A DNA stretch of 64,000 nt from Sipunculus nudus (Eukaryota; Annelida; Sipuncula; Golfingiida; Sipunculidae), in assembly GCA_026874595.1 (NCBI GenBank), contig CM049319.1:21129601-21193600 (forward strand). The letters are read 5' to 3'. The translations under genes were made by a program, and so were the position numbers. Below are positions 36,421 through 49,753 of this stretch, in pieces (position 1 is the stretch's first letter; the number at the start of each line of letters is the position of its first letter). The notes under the pieces are model-generated. The model made no database searches. It was not told the origin of the DNA and saw nothing but the letters and a program-made list of their open reading frames with translations.

Positions 36421-39400
36421 AGAATGTTGCTATACAAAGCAGGGGTTGAACTGAAGGAGATATAAAACCAGTGCAGTGTGTAACTGCTTTGTAAGGAATT
36501 TAGTTGCATACATGTCAAGCAGTATTTTGTAATTTTGGTTTAATCATCTGACCAAACTGCCCTGAAATATGTCTTTAGTCCAGTGTTAGTCAATGTGTTA
36601 TTTTACTCACTTTGCTTTCAGAAATTTAGTTGGAATCTTACATCCCTCACAGTTTTATTAGATGCCCATTTATCATGGAAATTGTAGTTTTAACCTCAAG
36701 GTGTTTTACAGCAAAGTGTAAGCCAAGGGGTATCAAATAAAAAAAAAGCTTCTTACTACAGTGAACACCATAATATATGTTATGTGCGGTATTTTACGTC
36801 AGATCACTTCCCAGACAAAATGACATCAGCATGTTTGCACACACATTCACGGGCCCTACGGGTGCCAGTTTGTTCTGTTACTCACCGGGTTTGTGTTTTT
36901 CCTCTCAGGTGGGAAGAATTCTGATAACATTAAGTAGCACTTCCAGTATTTTATCAGTAAGTAGGCTACTTGACTTGTTTCCTCAAAAACATGTGGTCTG
37001 CATTGACATTACTAGTATAACCAGCAGGGGACTGAATTACTTGGGGGCTCAGGCTTATAGGATACATTACAATAGATCCATGAGCTGTTCACTAAGGTTA
37101 GTATGTTTCTCCAGGTTTTAACTTTTATACCTGTGCCAGGTGGTGAGGCATTATTCTGTGGATTCAGAAAATATTGTGGGTCTAAAATTTTGTTTTAATT
37201 TGAAACTTTATTTGTGGTGTTAAAACTGTTGGGTATCAATCAATCCAGACTATATATGCTTTGTATTAAAATGAATTAAGACTTGAAAATATAACACAGG
37301 GGAATAATTTTGGTGAAATTAAATTGACCTTTTCAACTTAAGTGTCAGTCTTACTCAAAGCTGGTTCTAGCAAGTGCCTCAGTGACAGACACATGGACAA
37401 AATGATCTTCTCACTTACTGGCTGAAATGTAGATGAATTGTTTTTGATATATCTCAATAGATTTTCTTAGGGATAATTCCTCCTTGGTCTATCAAATGAA
37501 ACTATATGTGTCTAAAAGTATTATTAGGATACAGAATGATGAAGTCTCATTGCTTGGGATGGTATCTTGTTCATTCTGAAGTTTACTCATTCTTCTGAGT
37601 GTATATACCCTTCAGAACCAGTCCATATGCAGTCAGACATAGGGACAATGCTTTTAAAAATTCTGTAATGTACTAAATCAGTATGTGGTTTATGAATTTG
37701 TGGAAAAATGTTACCCATGAATTCCACAAAAATATAACCCCCTACATACAATTCTGAATCAGAGTATTTCCCATTGGTTGGTTCGTTTCATTGTTTAAGT
37801 AACAATGTTTTCAGTGTTTATAAGTATCTTTTTGCAAAAGTTTTTATGATTTTGGTGAAACTTGGTGGAGGGTAAGGATAAGACCAAAGGAACAATTTAG
37901 TTAAATTTTGAATGTAATCTAGATCACTCGAACAAATGTTATTTATAATAATTAGGTACAATTGTGATGTGGTGCAGTTCCCCCCCCCCCCCCCAATGAT
38001 GGACTGAGGCATTTCTTCAATATTGTTCCAGTGCACCTATCATAGACCCATGTTGATTAAGTGTGACACAAAAGAAAACTCAGGAATGAAATGTTCAGAT
38101 CCTCGCAAGGGTATGCAGTCTATAAATACACTTCTTGTTTTGTAATATTATTATTATTAATAATAATATTATTATTGTTATTGATGTTATTATTATTATC
38201 ATTATTATTATAAGAGTAGATATGCTTAGGAACTTAAATGTGATCTGGGAATGATCAGTTATAATTGGTGATTGGTCCAGTTAGTGCAAATGATCTGATG
38301 ATCGGTCATGCATTTTCATAATAGTTTTGCACATCACTCAGACTCTATGATGAGAAAGTGTGTGCTTTCAAATAATTCTTGTGGCACTGATAACTTAATA
38401 CCTGGCTTTGCACTATACAAATTAATGCCTATATAATAGTCAAGATGATGTACTGATGGGTCTGTATATGGTCAGAAACTTTATTTCCCTGAACAACTGA
38501 TTATTGATATGTAGAGGTCAACTAGTTTTTACTTATGATCAATCCTGAAATTACAACTATTTCCCAACACTATGAGAAACGGTAACCCTTCTTGTTTACA
38601 GAACTATGGTATGGTGCTTTTCAGATGTGTCTTTGGCAGCCCACCATGTTCCTTTGCACATCTGGTGACATCTGGTGGGAGAATAAAAAATTAACAGCAG
38701 AGGGGTCAGCTGTCCTTACCCCAGTGATCAACAGTTTAGTGACTCATTTTCATAAACCATCTGTTCCAGAGATAATCCTTTGTTCTTGATAACTGAAAAC
38801 GCCAGATTTGTGACTCTAATTATCTAAGGGAAAGGAGCACTGATATTAAATATTACACAGCACTGATATTCAGTGTTACACCCAAATCATTTATTTGGTT
38901 TGTCTGGTCTTGTTAAGTGTCTGTGTCCTTGAATTGAGCATGAATCATACTTAGAGCTCTTTGTTTTTTATGCATTGTGACCTTGAAATGATATCTTTAT
39001 GACTTAACCTTTTCCTGTAGGAATAACTGCTTGGAAAACAAGTCAGAAATGGCAAAAGTAATTTGTCACAAAAGAATAATTGCTTATTGGTACAAAGTAG
39101 CTTGTTTTCCCTATATATTTTCTTAATTGTTTTATTTGATGCTATCTTAAATGGATCCTGTTCAGATACATACAGTCTTCAACCAAGTCATTGAATCCAT
39201 CTGAATCTAGTTTTAGTATATGTTCTAAGTGAAATATTATATATAAATATTTCACATAATATATTTTTTAAGAGATGTGCTGACACCAACTCAAATACAT
39301 ACCATCAAGTTAAGATTAATTTTAACAAAAAATATTGTTTCCCAATTTCTAGCTTACAATGATTACTCTGTATACTGTTCTATTGAAAATGAATTAAGTC

Positions 39401-39980
39401 ATATAAAGAAGGTTTGCACAGCACTGAGAAAATAATATTCTTTACAACATCTGTAAATCTGTCAAAATCTAGAATCATTGTGACTCCCTAACTTTTGAAG
39501 TATACTAAAAATGTTTTACCTCAAGTTTAAAACACATGTTGTTTCCACCAAGTTTTTGGAAGATTTTCAAAAAGGGTGTCCTTGACCATCATCTTCAAGG
39601 TTTAAATTGTGCGTTTATTTGTTTTCCAAAACACAGCCATAATTTTTGAGATAGTACATATATTTTTGCCTCCTCAAATTTTGGGATCCATATTCTGCTG
39701 TACAAAGCAAGAGTAACATTCTAATTAGCTGATCCTCCCATGAGACCTCACTCTTAGGGAGGTAGTTGCCAGATATTGATATATTTAAGTAGAATTAGGT
39801 GTATGTGATCATCATTTAAGTGGGATATTATTTAGGCAATATATGAGCTGTGGTCATGAGAGTACAGGGCAGGCACAGGCTATCAGTATACGGAGATAAC
39901 GATCAATACTGCTGGACCAATAGGATTATTTATGGTAGGTAAAATCTTAATGTTTTGCTTAACATTCATGAAAATTCAAT
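36421..39980. other. Intronic stretch with an ATT microsatellite
   Basis: It holds C15 at 37980-37994 and a run of ATT and AAT triplets at about 38147-38212 that could fold on itself. A plus frame at 36777-37121 (114 codons) has Ser-rich, low-information content and no domain. None has convincing splice support. Confidence 0.5.
38147..38212. repeat. (ATT)n / (AAT)n microsatellite
   Basis: Trinucleotide run switching from ATT to AAT and back, so a short hairpin is possible. Confidence 0.9.
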
Positions 39981-40049
39981 GTATATGTCCAGGGAAGAAG
40001 AGAATCTAGGAAGATCCAGAATCTTCCTGGAAAAAATGAGAATTCTCAT
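39981..40049 (+). mobile_element. Truncated left end of a GTCA foldback element (F3 type)
   Basis: After GTATAT the sequence GTCCAGGGAAGAAGAGAATC, then AAGATCCAGAATC and TTCCTGG, follows the left end of the element at 61922-62283 almost base for base for about 65 bp. It includes the palindromic word GAGAATTCTCAT. It stops exactly where the R1 hairpin repeat begins. Confidence 0.75.
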
Positions 40050-40160
40050 GTTTAGTTCAGCTGACTAAAAGTCATCTGAGCTATAGTCATGGTCCTTTGT
40101 CCATCGTCTGTCCGTTAACAGGGCACATTTTAAACCATTGGACCTATGAATCCAAATTTT
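40050..40160 (+). repeat. R1 hairpin-headed repeat, truncated copy
   Basis: TTTAGTTCAGCTGACTAAAA, then GTCATCTGAGCTATAG and TTTGTCCATCGTCTGTCCG match the heads of 1-345 (reverse complement) and 16126-16470. Similarity fades after about 110 bp. Confidence 0.75.
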
Positions 40161-42536
40161 GCATACAGTTAGATGTCCCCAAATACCAAATGAAGTGAAA
40201 AAGGAAGTGAAAATCCTGTGTATATACACTATAATAATACAGAGATGTTTTAACTCCCATCATTTCATGCGCCCCCCTCACCAACACCAACGCATCTGTG
40301 GACTGGGGACATTAGTTATATTTATACTTTATACATTTCATAAAATAAAAAAAAATACATATATTTAATAATATATATTATAAAAAAATAGATCCAATTG
40401 AGCAAATGTGTAAACTACTGATCTGTCAACAATTTATCAAAAAGCCAACCAATGATCATGGTAGTCATATACATCCTGTGTTCACAAACCACTCACATGC
40501 TTCAATTTTGACATTAGAGAATGCATGGTTTAGTCACAAAATATTATTTGCAACAATTTCTTACTCATCAATACAAACCAATCATGTCAACCAGCCATGG
40601 TTTATATTACCTTTTCTTCTTAGACTTTATCTCCATTTGATATTATTTTAGATTTTTACCTTCAAGGTAAACTTTAGCTAAACACAGTGACTCATGGGTC
40701 CCTTGTTTTTGAAGGTCGCTGTCATGACAACAGGAAGTCAGTGAGTGATTTGTCATGCTGGAACAGAAAACCGCAACAGAGTTAAGAGCATGTTCACAAT
40801 TAGGAAGGGGAAGTACCAGTAGTTGAGGTTTATGAGAGTTGGAGATTAATTACCCCAGAACAGGAAGAAGGTCATGAATATTCATATCATGCCTTAATGT
40901 TACCACAGGATTAATTGCTGTGGTAGGCGGCTTTAGTTTGCTGCTATATAAAGATAAAATAGAGTTTTTGACGGGGGCTTTCCCATTTATTAATTTAGTT
41001 CCTGTGCATCAAAGGTCAGATATAAAATAAGGTCTCTATATCATAATTGATGTGTCTGCAAGTCTGTTAACCTGGTTAAAAGTATGTATCTGAAGTGCAG
41101 GCATGTATGATGCTGATATGTTGCTTACAAATGAGCGATGAAATCTTTTGGATTTGGGGAATAGGAGAAGAATTTACCACAGCCTCAACAGAGATTTCAA
41201 GATCAAGTCAATATACGGTAAAGCTTAAGACTGCAGAGTGTACAGAGCATGAGCAAAGTAGCAATTTTACAGATCGATTCCCTCGCCAGGCAGCCAAGCA
41301 GCACTCCCAGCTTCAGCAGAACAAGAATGACTCTCCAGAGCTTTGGTGTTCAATTGCTACAAATGTAAAACATTTCTTTACCCCTTTAAAATGTTGGATG
41401 ATAAATGCCAAATTTCCTTTAGTTTGATGCTTGATTTAAACTGTGCTAGTTGGCAAGGAATAATGTTTCACCCTTGGTTTGTTTGTCTTTTAGCAGCTGA
41501 AGGCAAAGTGTTAAGAATGGAGTTTCATTAAATTTTGTTGTGGATAAAGATTTTTCCCAAAGAGCAATCTGTTAAATTGAGGAGGTACTTTGGATCACTG
41601 TAATATATTATTAATTACATTATATCACATTCACATTTATATAGCACTCATTACAGTAATGGAAACTTTAAATGGCCCTCTACATAACATCCAGAAGAAC
41701 CATTTATTCAATGATTAAATATTAACCATTACTCGGTAACATTAATTCACAACTTCTTTAAACATATATATTTTCAAGTTCTATTTAAAAACATTAACAC
41801 TGCTTGAAGACTGGAGATCATATATAAGATTGTTCTACAATCGTGTTGCCAATACAAAGAAAGTGTGGTCTTGGAAAATTTTTTTCTTGGTAAATGGTAC
41901 TTCCAATAGTGAATTATCAACTGATGTACTTGTTTTATATGTTGTCATAATTCAGAGGATTCTCTCTTTTCCATTGTTTTGCCAGTCTTTTGTATTACAG
42001 GTTGACCTTGTTCTAGAGCTTTATTGGTTTGTTCTGGAGCTCTCCTGTGGACCAGGGTTTTGAAATATAACAGTTTGTGTGCAGGAACACAGGATTGTTT
42101 GATTTATAGGCTGCTGGTGGAGGCATCCATGTGGTCTTTCACTACATTTTAGTTGTTCAAATCTTGTGTTCATTTTTGTATGAGAATTTGTTTGTTACAG
42201 TGATAAGATTTAGTTTACAGTTCTTTGTACTGATAGATATGAGCTATGTAGTTTCAGATCCTGTTATATACCTGTTTTGTCTCTGACATCAGAACAACTT
42301 TAAATTAAAGTTGTCAGTTAAAGCTTATAATAAACTTGGGATTAATTATCTAAGTGCATTGCCTCAAAACCCTAATTTTAATTGCTGCATTAAATCAGTC
42401 ATTTCTTTGAAAAAAAATTCCACAGATTTTTTGCACAAATTTGTTCACTACAATATATTGTGCTGTCATGTTTTAATGTTACAGAAGATCTTGGTGAACT
42501 TCAATTTGACTCTCACCATTTAAAGAATTCCTTCAT
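40161..42536. other. Intronic stretch, nothing specific seen
   Basis: A 110-codon plus frame at 41095-41427 has no domain and no clear acceptor/donor pair. Confidence 0.45.
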
Positions 42537-43565
42537 CTTTTTAGCGAACCTGTGAGCTGATGCGATGGTGCGGCGGCGTCCATCGTGTGTCGTGCGTGGT
42601 GCGTCGTCTGTACGTTAACCATAGCTATCTCAAAAACGGCAGGAGCTAGCATCACCAATTTTTTTGCAAACAATCAGTCATTGAAAAAACTATATCGGAT
42701 TTTGTTTATTTTTTTTCTAACTGCATTTTCTTAGATTTTATAGGGAAAAAGCTAAAAAAGCTTTAAAAATCTTCTTCTCTGAAACTGTCAAGCCAAATTG
42801 TCCAATATTTCACAGAAATGATCCCTGGAACAATCTTTCTCAATTTTGTTCGAATGGTTCCAGTTCGGAGATTTTTGGCCAAGATACAGGAGGTTGAACT
42901 TTGTTAACTGTGCAAAAAAGCATATTAAAATTTAAATCTCAGAAACGGCTGTAGCTATCTTCACCAAATTTTATGCCAATGTTGGTCACATAGGTCATAT
43001 TTGAAATTGAGGTATTGGTGGCGCCACCTGCATCGGCCTTTTTTGTATGGGGGTCATCAGTGCCTGTATCACACTGAGGGCTGCAAAAAACTTCTTCTCT
43101 AAAACCATATGGCCAAAATGTTTAATATCGCACAGAAATGATCCTAGGATAGTGCTATCTGAAGTTTAATCAAATGGTCTCTTTTCAGTGACTTTTGGCT
43201 AAGTTATGGGAAGCTGAATTTAGTCATATGCTACAAAGATCTTCTTCTCAAAAACCACTGGGCCAAATTCTTAAATCTCACACATTAATTATCCTCAGAT
43301 GTTGATAATTCAAGTTTGTTCATATGATTTTTGTTCAGTGCTTTTTGGCTGAGTTACGGGAAGCTGAACTCAGCCAGTTTGCTGTATCGTCCTATATGAG
43401 TTATAAACCTGTGGAACGTTTTACGACTGATGCCACTGAAGCCAGTTTGTTAAATATTTTACAAGAATAATTCCTACAATAATTCTTATAATAATTGTCA
43501 TTAATGGTTCCACATGAATGATTTTTGGCCGAATTATGGAGATTGAATTGAGTCATTTTACCATA
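42537..43565 (+). repeat. Tandem-core dispersed repeat (R5)
   Basis: It starts TTTTTAGCGAACCTGTGAGC and is followed by a CpG-rich tract (GGTGCGGCGGCGTCCATCGT and onward), a sharp contrast with its AT-rich surroundings. The core has three or four diverged units with CTTCTTCTC near 42771, 43091 and 43241 and TTTTTGGC(C/T)(A/G)A near the end of each. It resembles R1-R4 in layout, but its head hairpin is decayed. Non-coding. Confidence 0.65.
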
Positions 43566-44138
43566 TATGTTAGCTGTGTGATGCTGTTACATCTAGCCTG
43601 GCACCAGTTTATCAGCATCTATTACATCATGCCACTAGACATTTAGATTTCAGGTTATCTTTGGTTAATATTGACAAGAAAGATTTTTTAAAAGCTTTTG
43701 AAAAATTTAGATTTAGGAGTTAAGTTATTCATCATACCAGGCAATGTTACAATCATGGATATTCAGCTCTCTGTGGCTATATAAAGACAACTGTACGTGG
43801 ATTATAAATTATTGGTATCCCTACTCAACTTAATTCAAGAATTTGCCATCAATGAGATATATCTGTATTTTAATTTTGCATTCAGTATGCATCCGTAATA
43901 ATTTTACATATATTCCTGATTTCTTTTTTATAAAAAGTCAGCTGAAAAGCATTTTGTATTGGGAAAATAAATTTCAAAGTCATTTCAAGTAGGAACCACT
44001 TTTGTGTTCAGATGGCAGCACTTGGTTTACCATTGGCAGATTGCCAGTGCCTTGATGTTTGCCATTAGCCAAGATGATGTCAGCTCTATAAATAGTTTTG
44101 GCACAGTGCCTGGATTGGAAGAAGTGCAGCCAGGTATA
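43566..44138. other. Intronic stretch, nothing specific seen
   Basis: No features found. Confidence 0.4.
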
Positions 44139-44372
44139 GGTCAAGAGTTCACTCAGTGCAGTAGCTGCATTCTATTTATAGCTTTGGCAGACTGCTCACT
44201 GCATCATATTTGGCACCCAAAGTTCAGCCTGATTCTATTTATAGCTTTGGCAGACTGCCAACTGTGTCAGATTATGCAACAGGTCAAGAGTTCACTCAGT
44301 GCAGCCAGGTACATGTCAAAAGTTCACTCAGTCTAGCCAGGTGCAGGTCAAGAGTTCACTCAGTGCAGTAGC
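44139..44372. repeat. Mixed tandem repeats
   Basis: GGTCAAGAGTTCACTCAGTG occurs at about 44141, 44284 and 44346, with a variant between. TTCTATTTATAGCTTTGGCA occurs twice (about 44170 and 44232). The plus frame at 44004-44336 is built from these units. Confidence 0.85.
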
Positions 44373-47300
44373 TTAAGGCAGCAATTTGTCACAGGTCACT
44401 GGGGGGCAACTGCCTTACTCACCTAAGCCTTGTCAGCCCAGTGCATCAAACTCTGGGGAAGTTTGATGTATTGGACTGATATTTTGACCTGTCTATGCGT
44501 CTTTGATGGTATTCTCATTTACAAGACAGGTGGTGCCACGTACATTGACTTTTGCACAGTGTATGTGCCAGAATTTCAGCAGTGATATTTGTGTAATTGT
44601 TTCTTATTCAAAATGTTTAGTACTTGCATTGTTCATATACATGAAAAGTAATGGTCCAGCATTGAAGCATTATACCTGGTGTATTTCCCAATGCACAGGT
44701 TCGCATTAGGCCTGTAGGCCTTGTTTTGATTTTGTTGATCTGTGAATATTTAATCATGTAGTAACTGTCCTTAAAGCCAGCTATTCACGTACCTTTTTTC
44801 CAGAATTTAAGTGATTTCTAGCTTACTGTTTGTATTCATTGAGGAACTGTAGCAGTAGGTAATTATTACCTGTTCAGAAAAGTTCTTTTAACCTCCTTGT
44901 GCAGGATGTGGCATATATGTGAAAGTTGAACAGGAAGGTCACTACTTGCCAAAACACCCTTTGCATTAACTCTGGTTTGTCTGACTTGACACCAGATGTC
45001 CTCGTTGAATGCATTTTGATGGACCCAACATGTTATAAATACATGTTTGGATATTAACAAAACAAAAAGCCTGTGTTCAATATGATTGACCTTTAGTTAA
45101 TAAACATCAGATATTAGTAGGGGAGTAGGCCCCTTTAAAATAATACATGATCTAGAGCTGTAAAACTGAAACTTCTGTGTTATACAATAAATACCTCGGA
45201 ATTACAACATCCAACAGGATCTCAATAAAGTGGTCATATTCTCAAGGTGGTTGTCTTAGCGAGGTCTGATATAAAGAGGAATAAAGAACTGGGACCGTGA
45301 TAAAGTGGTCAGGTGAGGTTTTATTGTGTATACTCTTCTTTTACACAAGCTGACCATGTCCTTTGACTGTATATTGTGGTCGCTGTGGTATATTGATTTT
45401 GCCATCAGGGTAGCGATCCAGGTTCCGAAGACATGGTCAGTCTGATAATTCAGTTTTACAGAACCCAATATTGGGAATGGTTCACTGGACCTGATATGGT
45501 ATGGTTCCATCTGATGTGTCCGTCTCTGAGCCCTGCAGACCTGTAGCCTCTCACCACTAGCCCATGTTTCGTAATGACCTATGTGTATTCAAGGGTCCCG
45601 GCCTGGCTGTCAAAACTCATGGGACCTTGAAAAGAGATATTGATTGTCGGCACATACAAAATGGTAGTCATCAGATATTTCCAATGTAAAAGATGGAATA
45701 TTTTCAACATCCAGTTTCACCTAACTTTCATTTTCCGTTATTTTGCAAACATACAAGTATACTACAATTGTACCATATATTATTGGAAATGTCATGATAA
45801 AAAGTCATAAATTGGGAAAACTCCAGGACACAATTGGTACTATATGAATGACATAAATTATATACAGACCATTCTTTTTAGCTTAAATTATTGAAAATGC
45901 TTCACACTGAAATAATATAATTATCAATTTAGGAAATCCCTGTTGTGCTCTTTACAAATTAAATTTTGATTTTCAGATTAGCTACATGACTGTTTAACCT
46001 TATTCAAGCAGGTTATTTTAAGTTTACGCCTACAGAAAACATTTGTAAAGTGATTGATAGTTGTCATTTTCCATGACCTGGGACTGGAATTTAATTATTG
46101 TTTGGTTCAATACACTGGCTCTGTTGCTGTGTTGTTTTATAAGTACTTGCCAAATGCTTATATTTCTGATGCTCTTATTTTTTAAGTTTTGCATAAGGTG
46201 TGTCAGTAATACCAGCAGGAATTATTAACGCCTTTCCACCTGTCTCAGGCAGGCAAACACATGCCCAGAAAGGCATTTTTCATTTTGTACCCATCCTTTG
46301 GAAAGGTGAACACCCAGATGTTTTCCCACATTAGTTGTTGATATGAAGTAACAAACATGGCACAAAACGAAAAATTTTACAGGAGGTGTTCCACCCACTC
46401 CCTGTATGTCCTATATTTTCCTCTAAAAATGGTATGTAATTTCTCATACTTTCTGGCATTTAAGCCCTCTTCTCCTATATTTCCCTGGGTTTTTACTGCA
46501 CAATCGAGTTTCTGATATAAAAGTTATACTATTGAAAATTTCAGTTCTTTTTGCATGCAAGTGTGCATGTAGGATTGCATGTAAGTGGGCAGAATCATAT
46601 TTACCTTAAGTGAAGATGTGACTGAAAGTTCGATGTAATGGTAGGATGCATCTTTAGTGGAAAAGCGTTTATTCTGCAGAAAGGCAAACCTGTATTAATG
46701 CCTTTCCATTGGAAAGGTGAAAATTTCAAAATATTATACAATCCCAGTGATATCAGTGACGACCAGATGTCCATATAGCTGAGAAAATTAAATTAACTCT
46801 TCATTGCCTCAAGACCAGACAAACTAACCAGCTGACAGGAGTGCAGACATAGATGAAAACATCACCTCCATAAAACTTAGTGAGTTTATATCAGAAACCA
46901 ATAAATGTGTTAGAAAAGTTTAAAATACTATTAAACCAAGAAGTGATGGATTTAAGCACGGTAATAGAATGGGCCTAACAGAATGATGGATAACAGGAAC
47001 CATTTAAATTTTTAAAATTGAAATAGACAACTTGAAGTGATTAATATTAGCACAGTAACAGAATGGGCCTATAACCAGTATCCCGAGTAAGCACAATTAT
47101 GAAAATAATATTAAAAAGCAGACCTGGACAATTTATGAAATTAAATGTCACAGCAATGTACTCTTTTACAGTAAAGATCAACACCAGGGGAAATGGTAGG
47201 TTGACATTCAGGCATTCAGACTTTATACCAGTCAATAAGCTTAAAATAACTCAGGGGAAGGGGGGGGGGTGTTTGTTACGTAAGACCTAGATCAATAACA

Positions 47301-47391
47301 ACAAGAACACCAGTAGATCCTGCGGCCAATGTTTAGATACAGAAGGATACTGTTGATTCAGTTTTGACAGTCAGTCTTATTGTTGATGGTA
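44373..47391. other. Intronic stretch, contains dispersed repeat copy B
   Basis: Apart from 45225-45310 nothing was recognised. Frames here lack coding signals. Confidence 0.4.
45225..45310 (+). repeat. Dispersed repeat, copy B (pair with 10255-10345)
   Basis: Shares with copy A, in order: GTGGT, TCTCAAGGTGGTTGTC, GGTCT, ACTGGGACCGTGA and GTGGTCA. Confidence 0.65.
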
Positions 47392-47516
47392 TGGGTAGAA
47401 AAAAATGCAGGGGTAGAAAAAGCACTTTCAACAGGAGTAGAAATAAACATCATCAGGGGGAGAAAAAGCACTGTCAGGGGTAGAAAAAACACTGTCAGGG
47501 GTAGAAAAAAAACATC
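47392..47516. repeat. Minisatellite with GGGGTAGAAAAA units
   Basis: About six copies of a 20-27 bp unit, TCAGGGGTAGAAAAAACACTG and variants missing a few bases. The minus frame at 47358-47561 is its translation. Confidence 0.9.
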
Positions 47517-49753
47517 CTGTTGGATGCTATGCCTGGTGACTTGAGTGGATACACTTGTCATACAGTATGATAAGTGGATAGATGATAGAATTATTGATCA
47601 TCCAAGGACATTCATCCCAGACCTAAGGTACTTCCAGTGTCTCTTTATAACCGTTTAGCTGTATGATTTTATTGTTATTGATTTAGCCCAGAAAAAATCC
47701 TGTTAAGATAAATCGGTCACCGAAACATGTTGGGAGTCTCTACAGAGCTGCATGGCTGCACTTGAGCTAAAAATAGATAAAATATTCCTGATAGATCATT
47801 ATGCCATGTCAAGATGATTTGTAAAACATTATATATGTCAAGTCCTTTAGTGGAGGACATTTTTATGCCATATAATTATCATGAATTCACCAGGTGCTTC
47901 TTTTTAACAACAGGTAATTTTTGCAATCTTTACATTTTTTTATGTACTATAAAAAAAATGTTAAGTTAATTGTTGACAGTATATTTCCAGTATTAACAAA
48001 TGAATTTCATGTAAATTATAATAAAACATCATTACATGCTGTGCCAATAAATAAATATGAAAAAAATATATATATTTGTTGTAGTAATCTCTGAAGAAAT
48101 TAGTTCATGAAATTTTGAGTTCATTGCTGACAAAGCATTTGATTTTATTTAAAATATTTAATAATATTATCTTTTAAGTTTGTTTATAAGTAACACAACC
48201 TGGATATTGATTTACTTAAATATTGATCTGTTAATGTTTATCCTAACAGGACTACTGGTACGTATGTGAACAGGAATACCAGGAATTTACAGATATACAT
48301 TTATTGTTTCCATACATTCAGGTCTGCTCATGACCTTAAAGGTCAAAGGTCATATACCCCAACTGGAGCACCTTGTCCCTCTGAGGACCAGAAGGTCATA
48401 TGTTCAGCAGGGGGTTTATGGTTTTGTCTAGGGGTGAATTACTGTAACCCCTTCCCATCACTTGTCCAAGCTTTTAGCTGGCACTGATTACCTTATCTGT
48501 TGGTGTTTCTGGGATATTTGCTATCTCTGTTTTGCTCTCCCTGGGATACCCAGTTGGAACTACCATCAGTAAAGAAACTTTACATTATACAAAGGGGATC
48601 AAGAGAAAATCTGCCCCTGGACAAAATTACGCCCCACTCTCCAATCACATTTCCCTTCTCCTCTGCCTAAAGTGCTAAACTGGATAAAATCCACCATTAC
48701 GGATGTTACCACAAAACCCAAGTCTGAAAGGCAAATCTCTTTGTGTTAAACTCATATAGAGCTTTGTTACCATTAATGCATCAGAATGTGCACAGATAAA
48801 ATTTGATTCTGTCGTAATATCACCCAAGGTGTTTTCATATACACACAGGTAAATAAAAATATGACAATCGATGCAATTTTTCCTAAAGGGCTCAAGTTAG
48901 CGATTCAAGATACTGTTGCAGGGCATTTAAGGTGGAATTCATGAAAATAATGTCACCCAGGGAGGGTGTTTACAATAACATACAGCAGATGTTTACAACA
49001 GAGCCAGCTAGAAGGATACAAAGAAATTCATTGAAAGTGATGTGGAATTATCATTAGATATCTAAAAGAAGGTAAATGTTTACATGGTACCACGATTCCT
49101 TGTAACAGGGACAACAAAATAAAATAGTCAGCAATTGATGTAAAGTATTGCCATTTCAACAGAATGTTGGGACATAGATGGAAATTCTTAAATTTTTCTA
49201 GCGACTTAATTTTTATTCTTCGGGATAATAACAAATTTGACCATTTTGAATACTCATTTTGGTAAATTATATAAATTTAACCAAATAAAAACCAATATTA
49301 CGTAATCCAGAGAAAGACCAGAAATCACCTTTTGCATCACATGTATAAAATGACATCCCGTGAATGGTTTGGATGTCAGGTTTGTTGTTGTGTTCTCCTT
49401 TGCATCAATGCTATGCTTTCGTAAATGTGTCATAAGTCCTTACCTACTCCAATTTAGTCAAAGTTTCGTGGCTTATGTTTTTAAACTCTCATGATATTGT
49501 TACAAAATAAACTAAATTAAATATTTCAAAACTCAGGTTTATCAGAGATTTTTTTTTCAGTCCATTTTACTTTAATATAATAGATTTTATTATATATACT
49601 TTGTTATATATATATTTATTATTATTGATTTTGATGATAAAGCATATACCAGTAAATCAGTTTTGAAAATAAAAATAATAATATTACAGTTTAATCAGAC
49701 CAACCCATATTTGTATAGATGAGGGTCTGCAATGATAAAAAAAAAGAAATATA
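47517..49753. other. Intronic stretch
   Basis: Apart from the hormone-receptor-like site cluster at 48331-48352, only AT-rich sequence, including TA runs near 49600, was seen. Confidence 0.4.
48331..48352. promoter_or_regulatory. Three perfect nuclear-receptor half-sites (ER3 plus DR1)
   Basis: TGACCT (48331-48336), then TAA and a base, then AGGTCA (48340-48345), one A, AGGTCA (48347-48352). The last two form a perfect DR1, a consensus site for HNF4/RXR-type receptors. The first is in everted orientation. It sits about 27 kb into the first intron. Such motifs also occur by chance and in repeats, so function is only suggested. Confidence 0.3.

Noticed and set aside
41095-41427. 110-codon plus frame
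   Set aside because: No domain, no supported splice sites, and composition like the surrounding intron.
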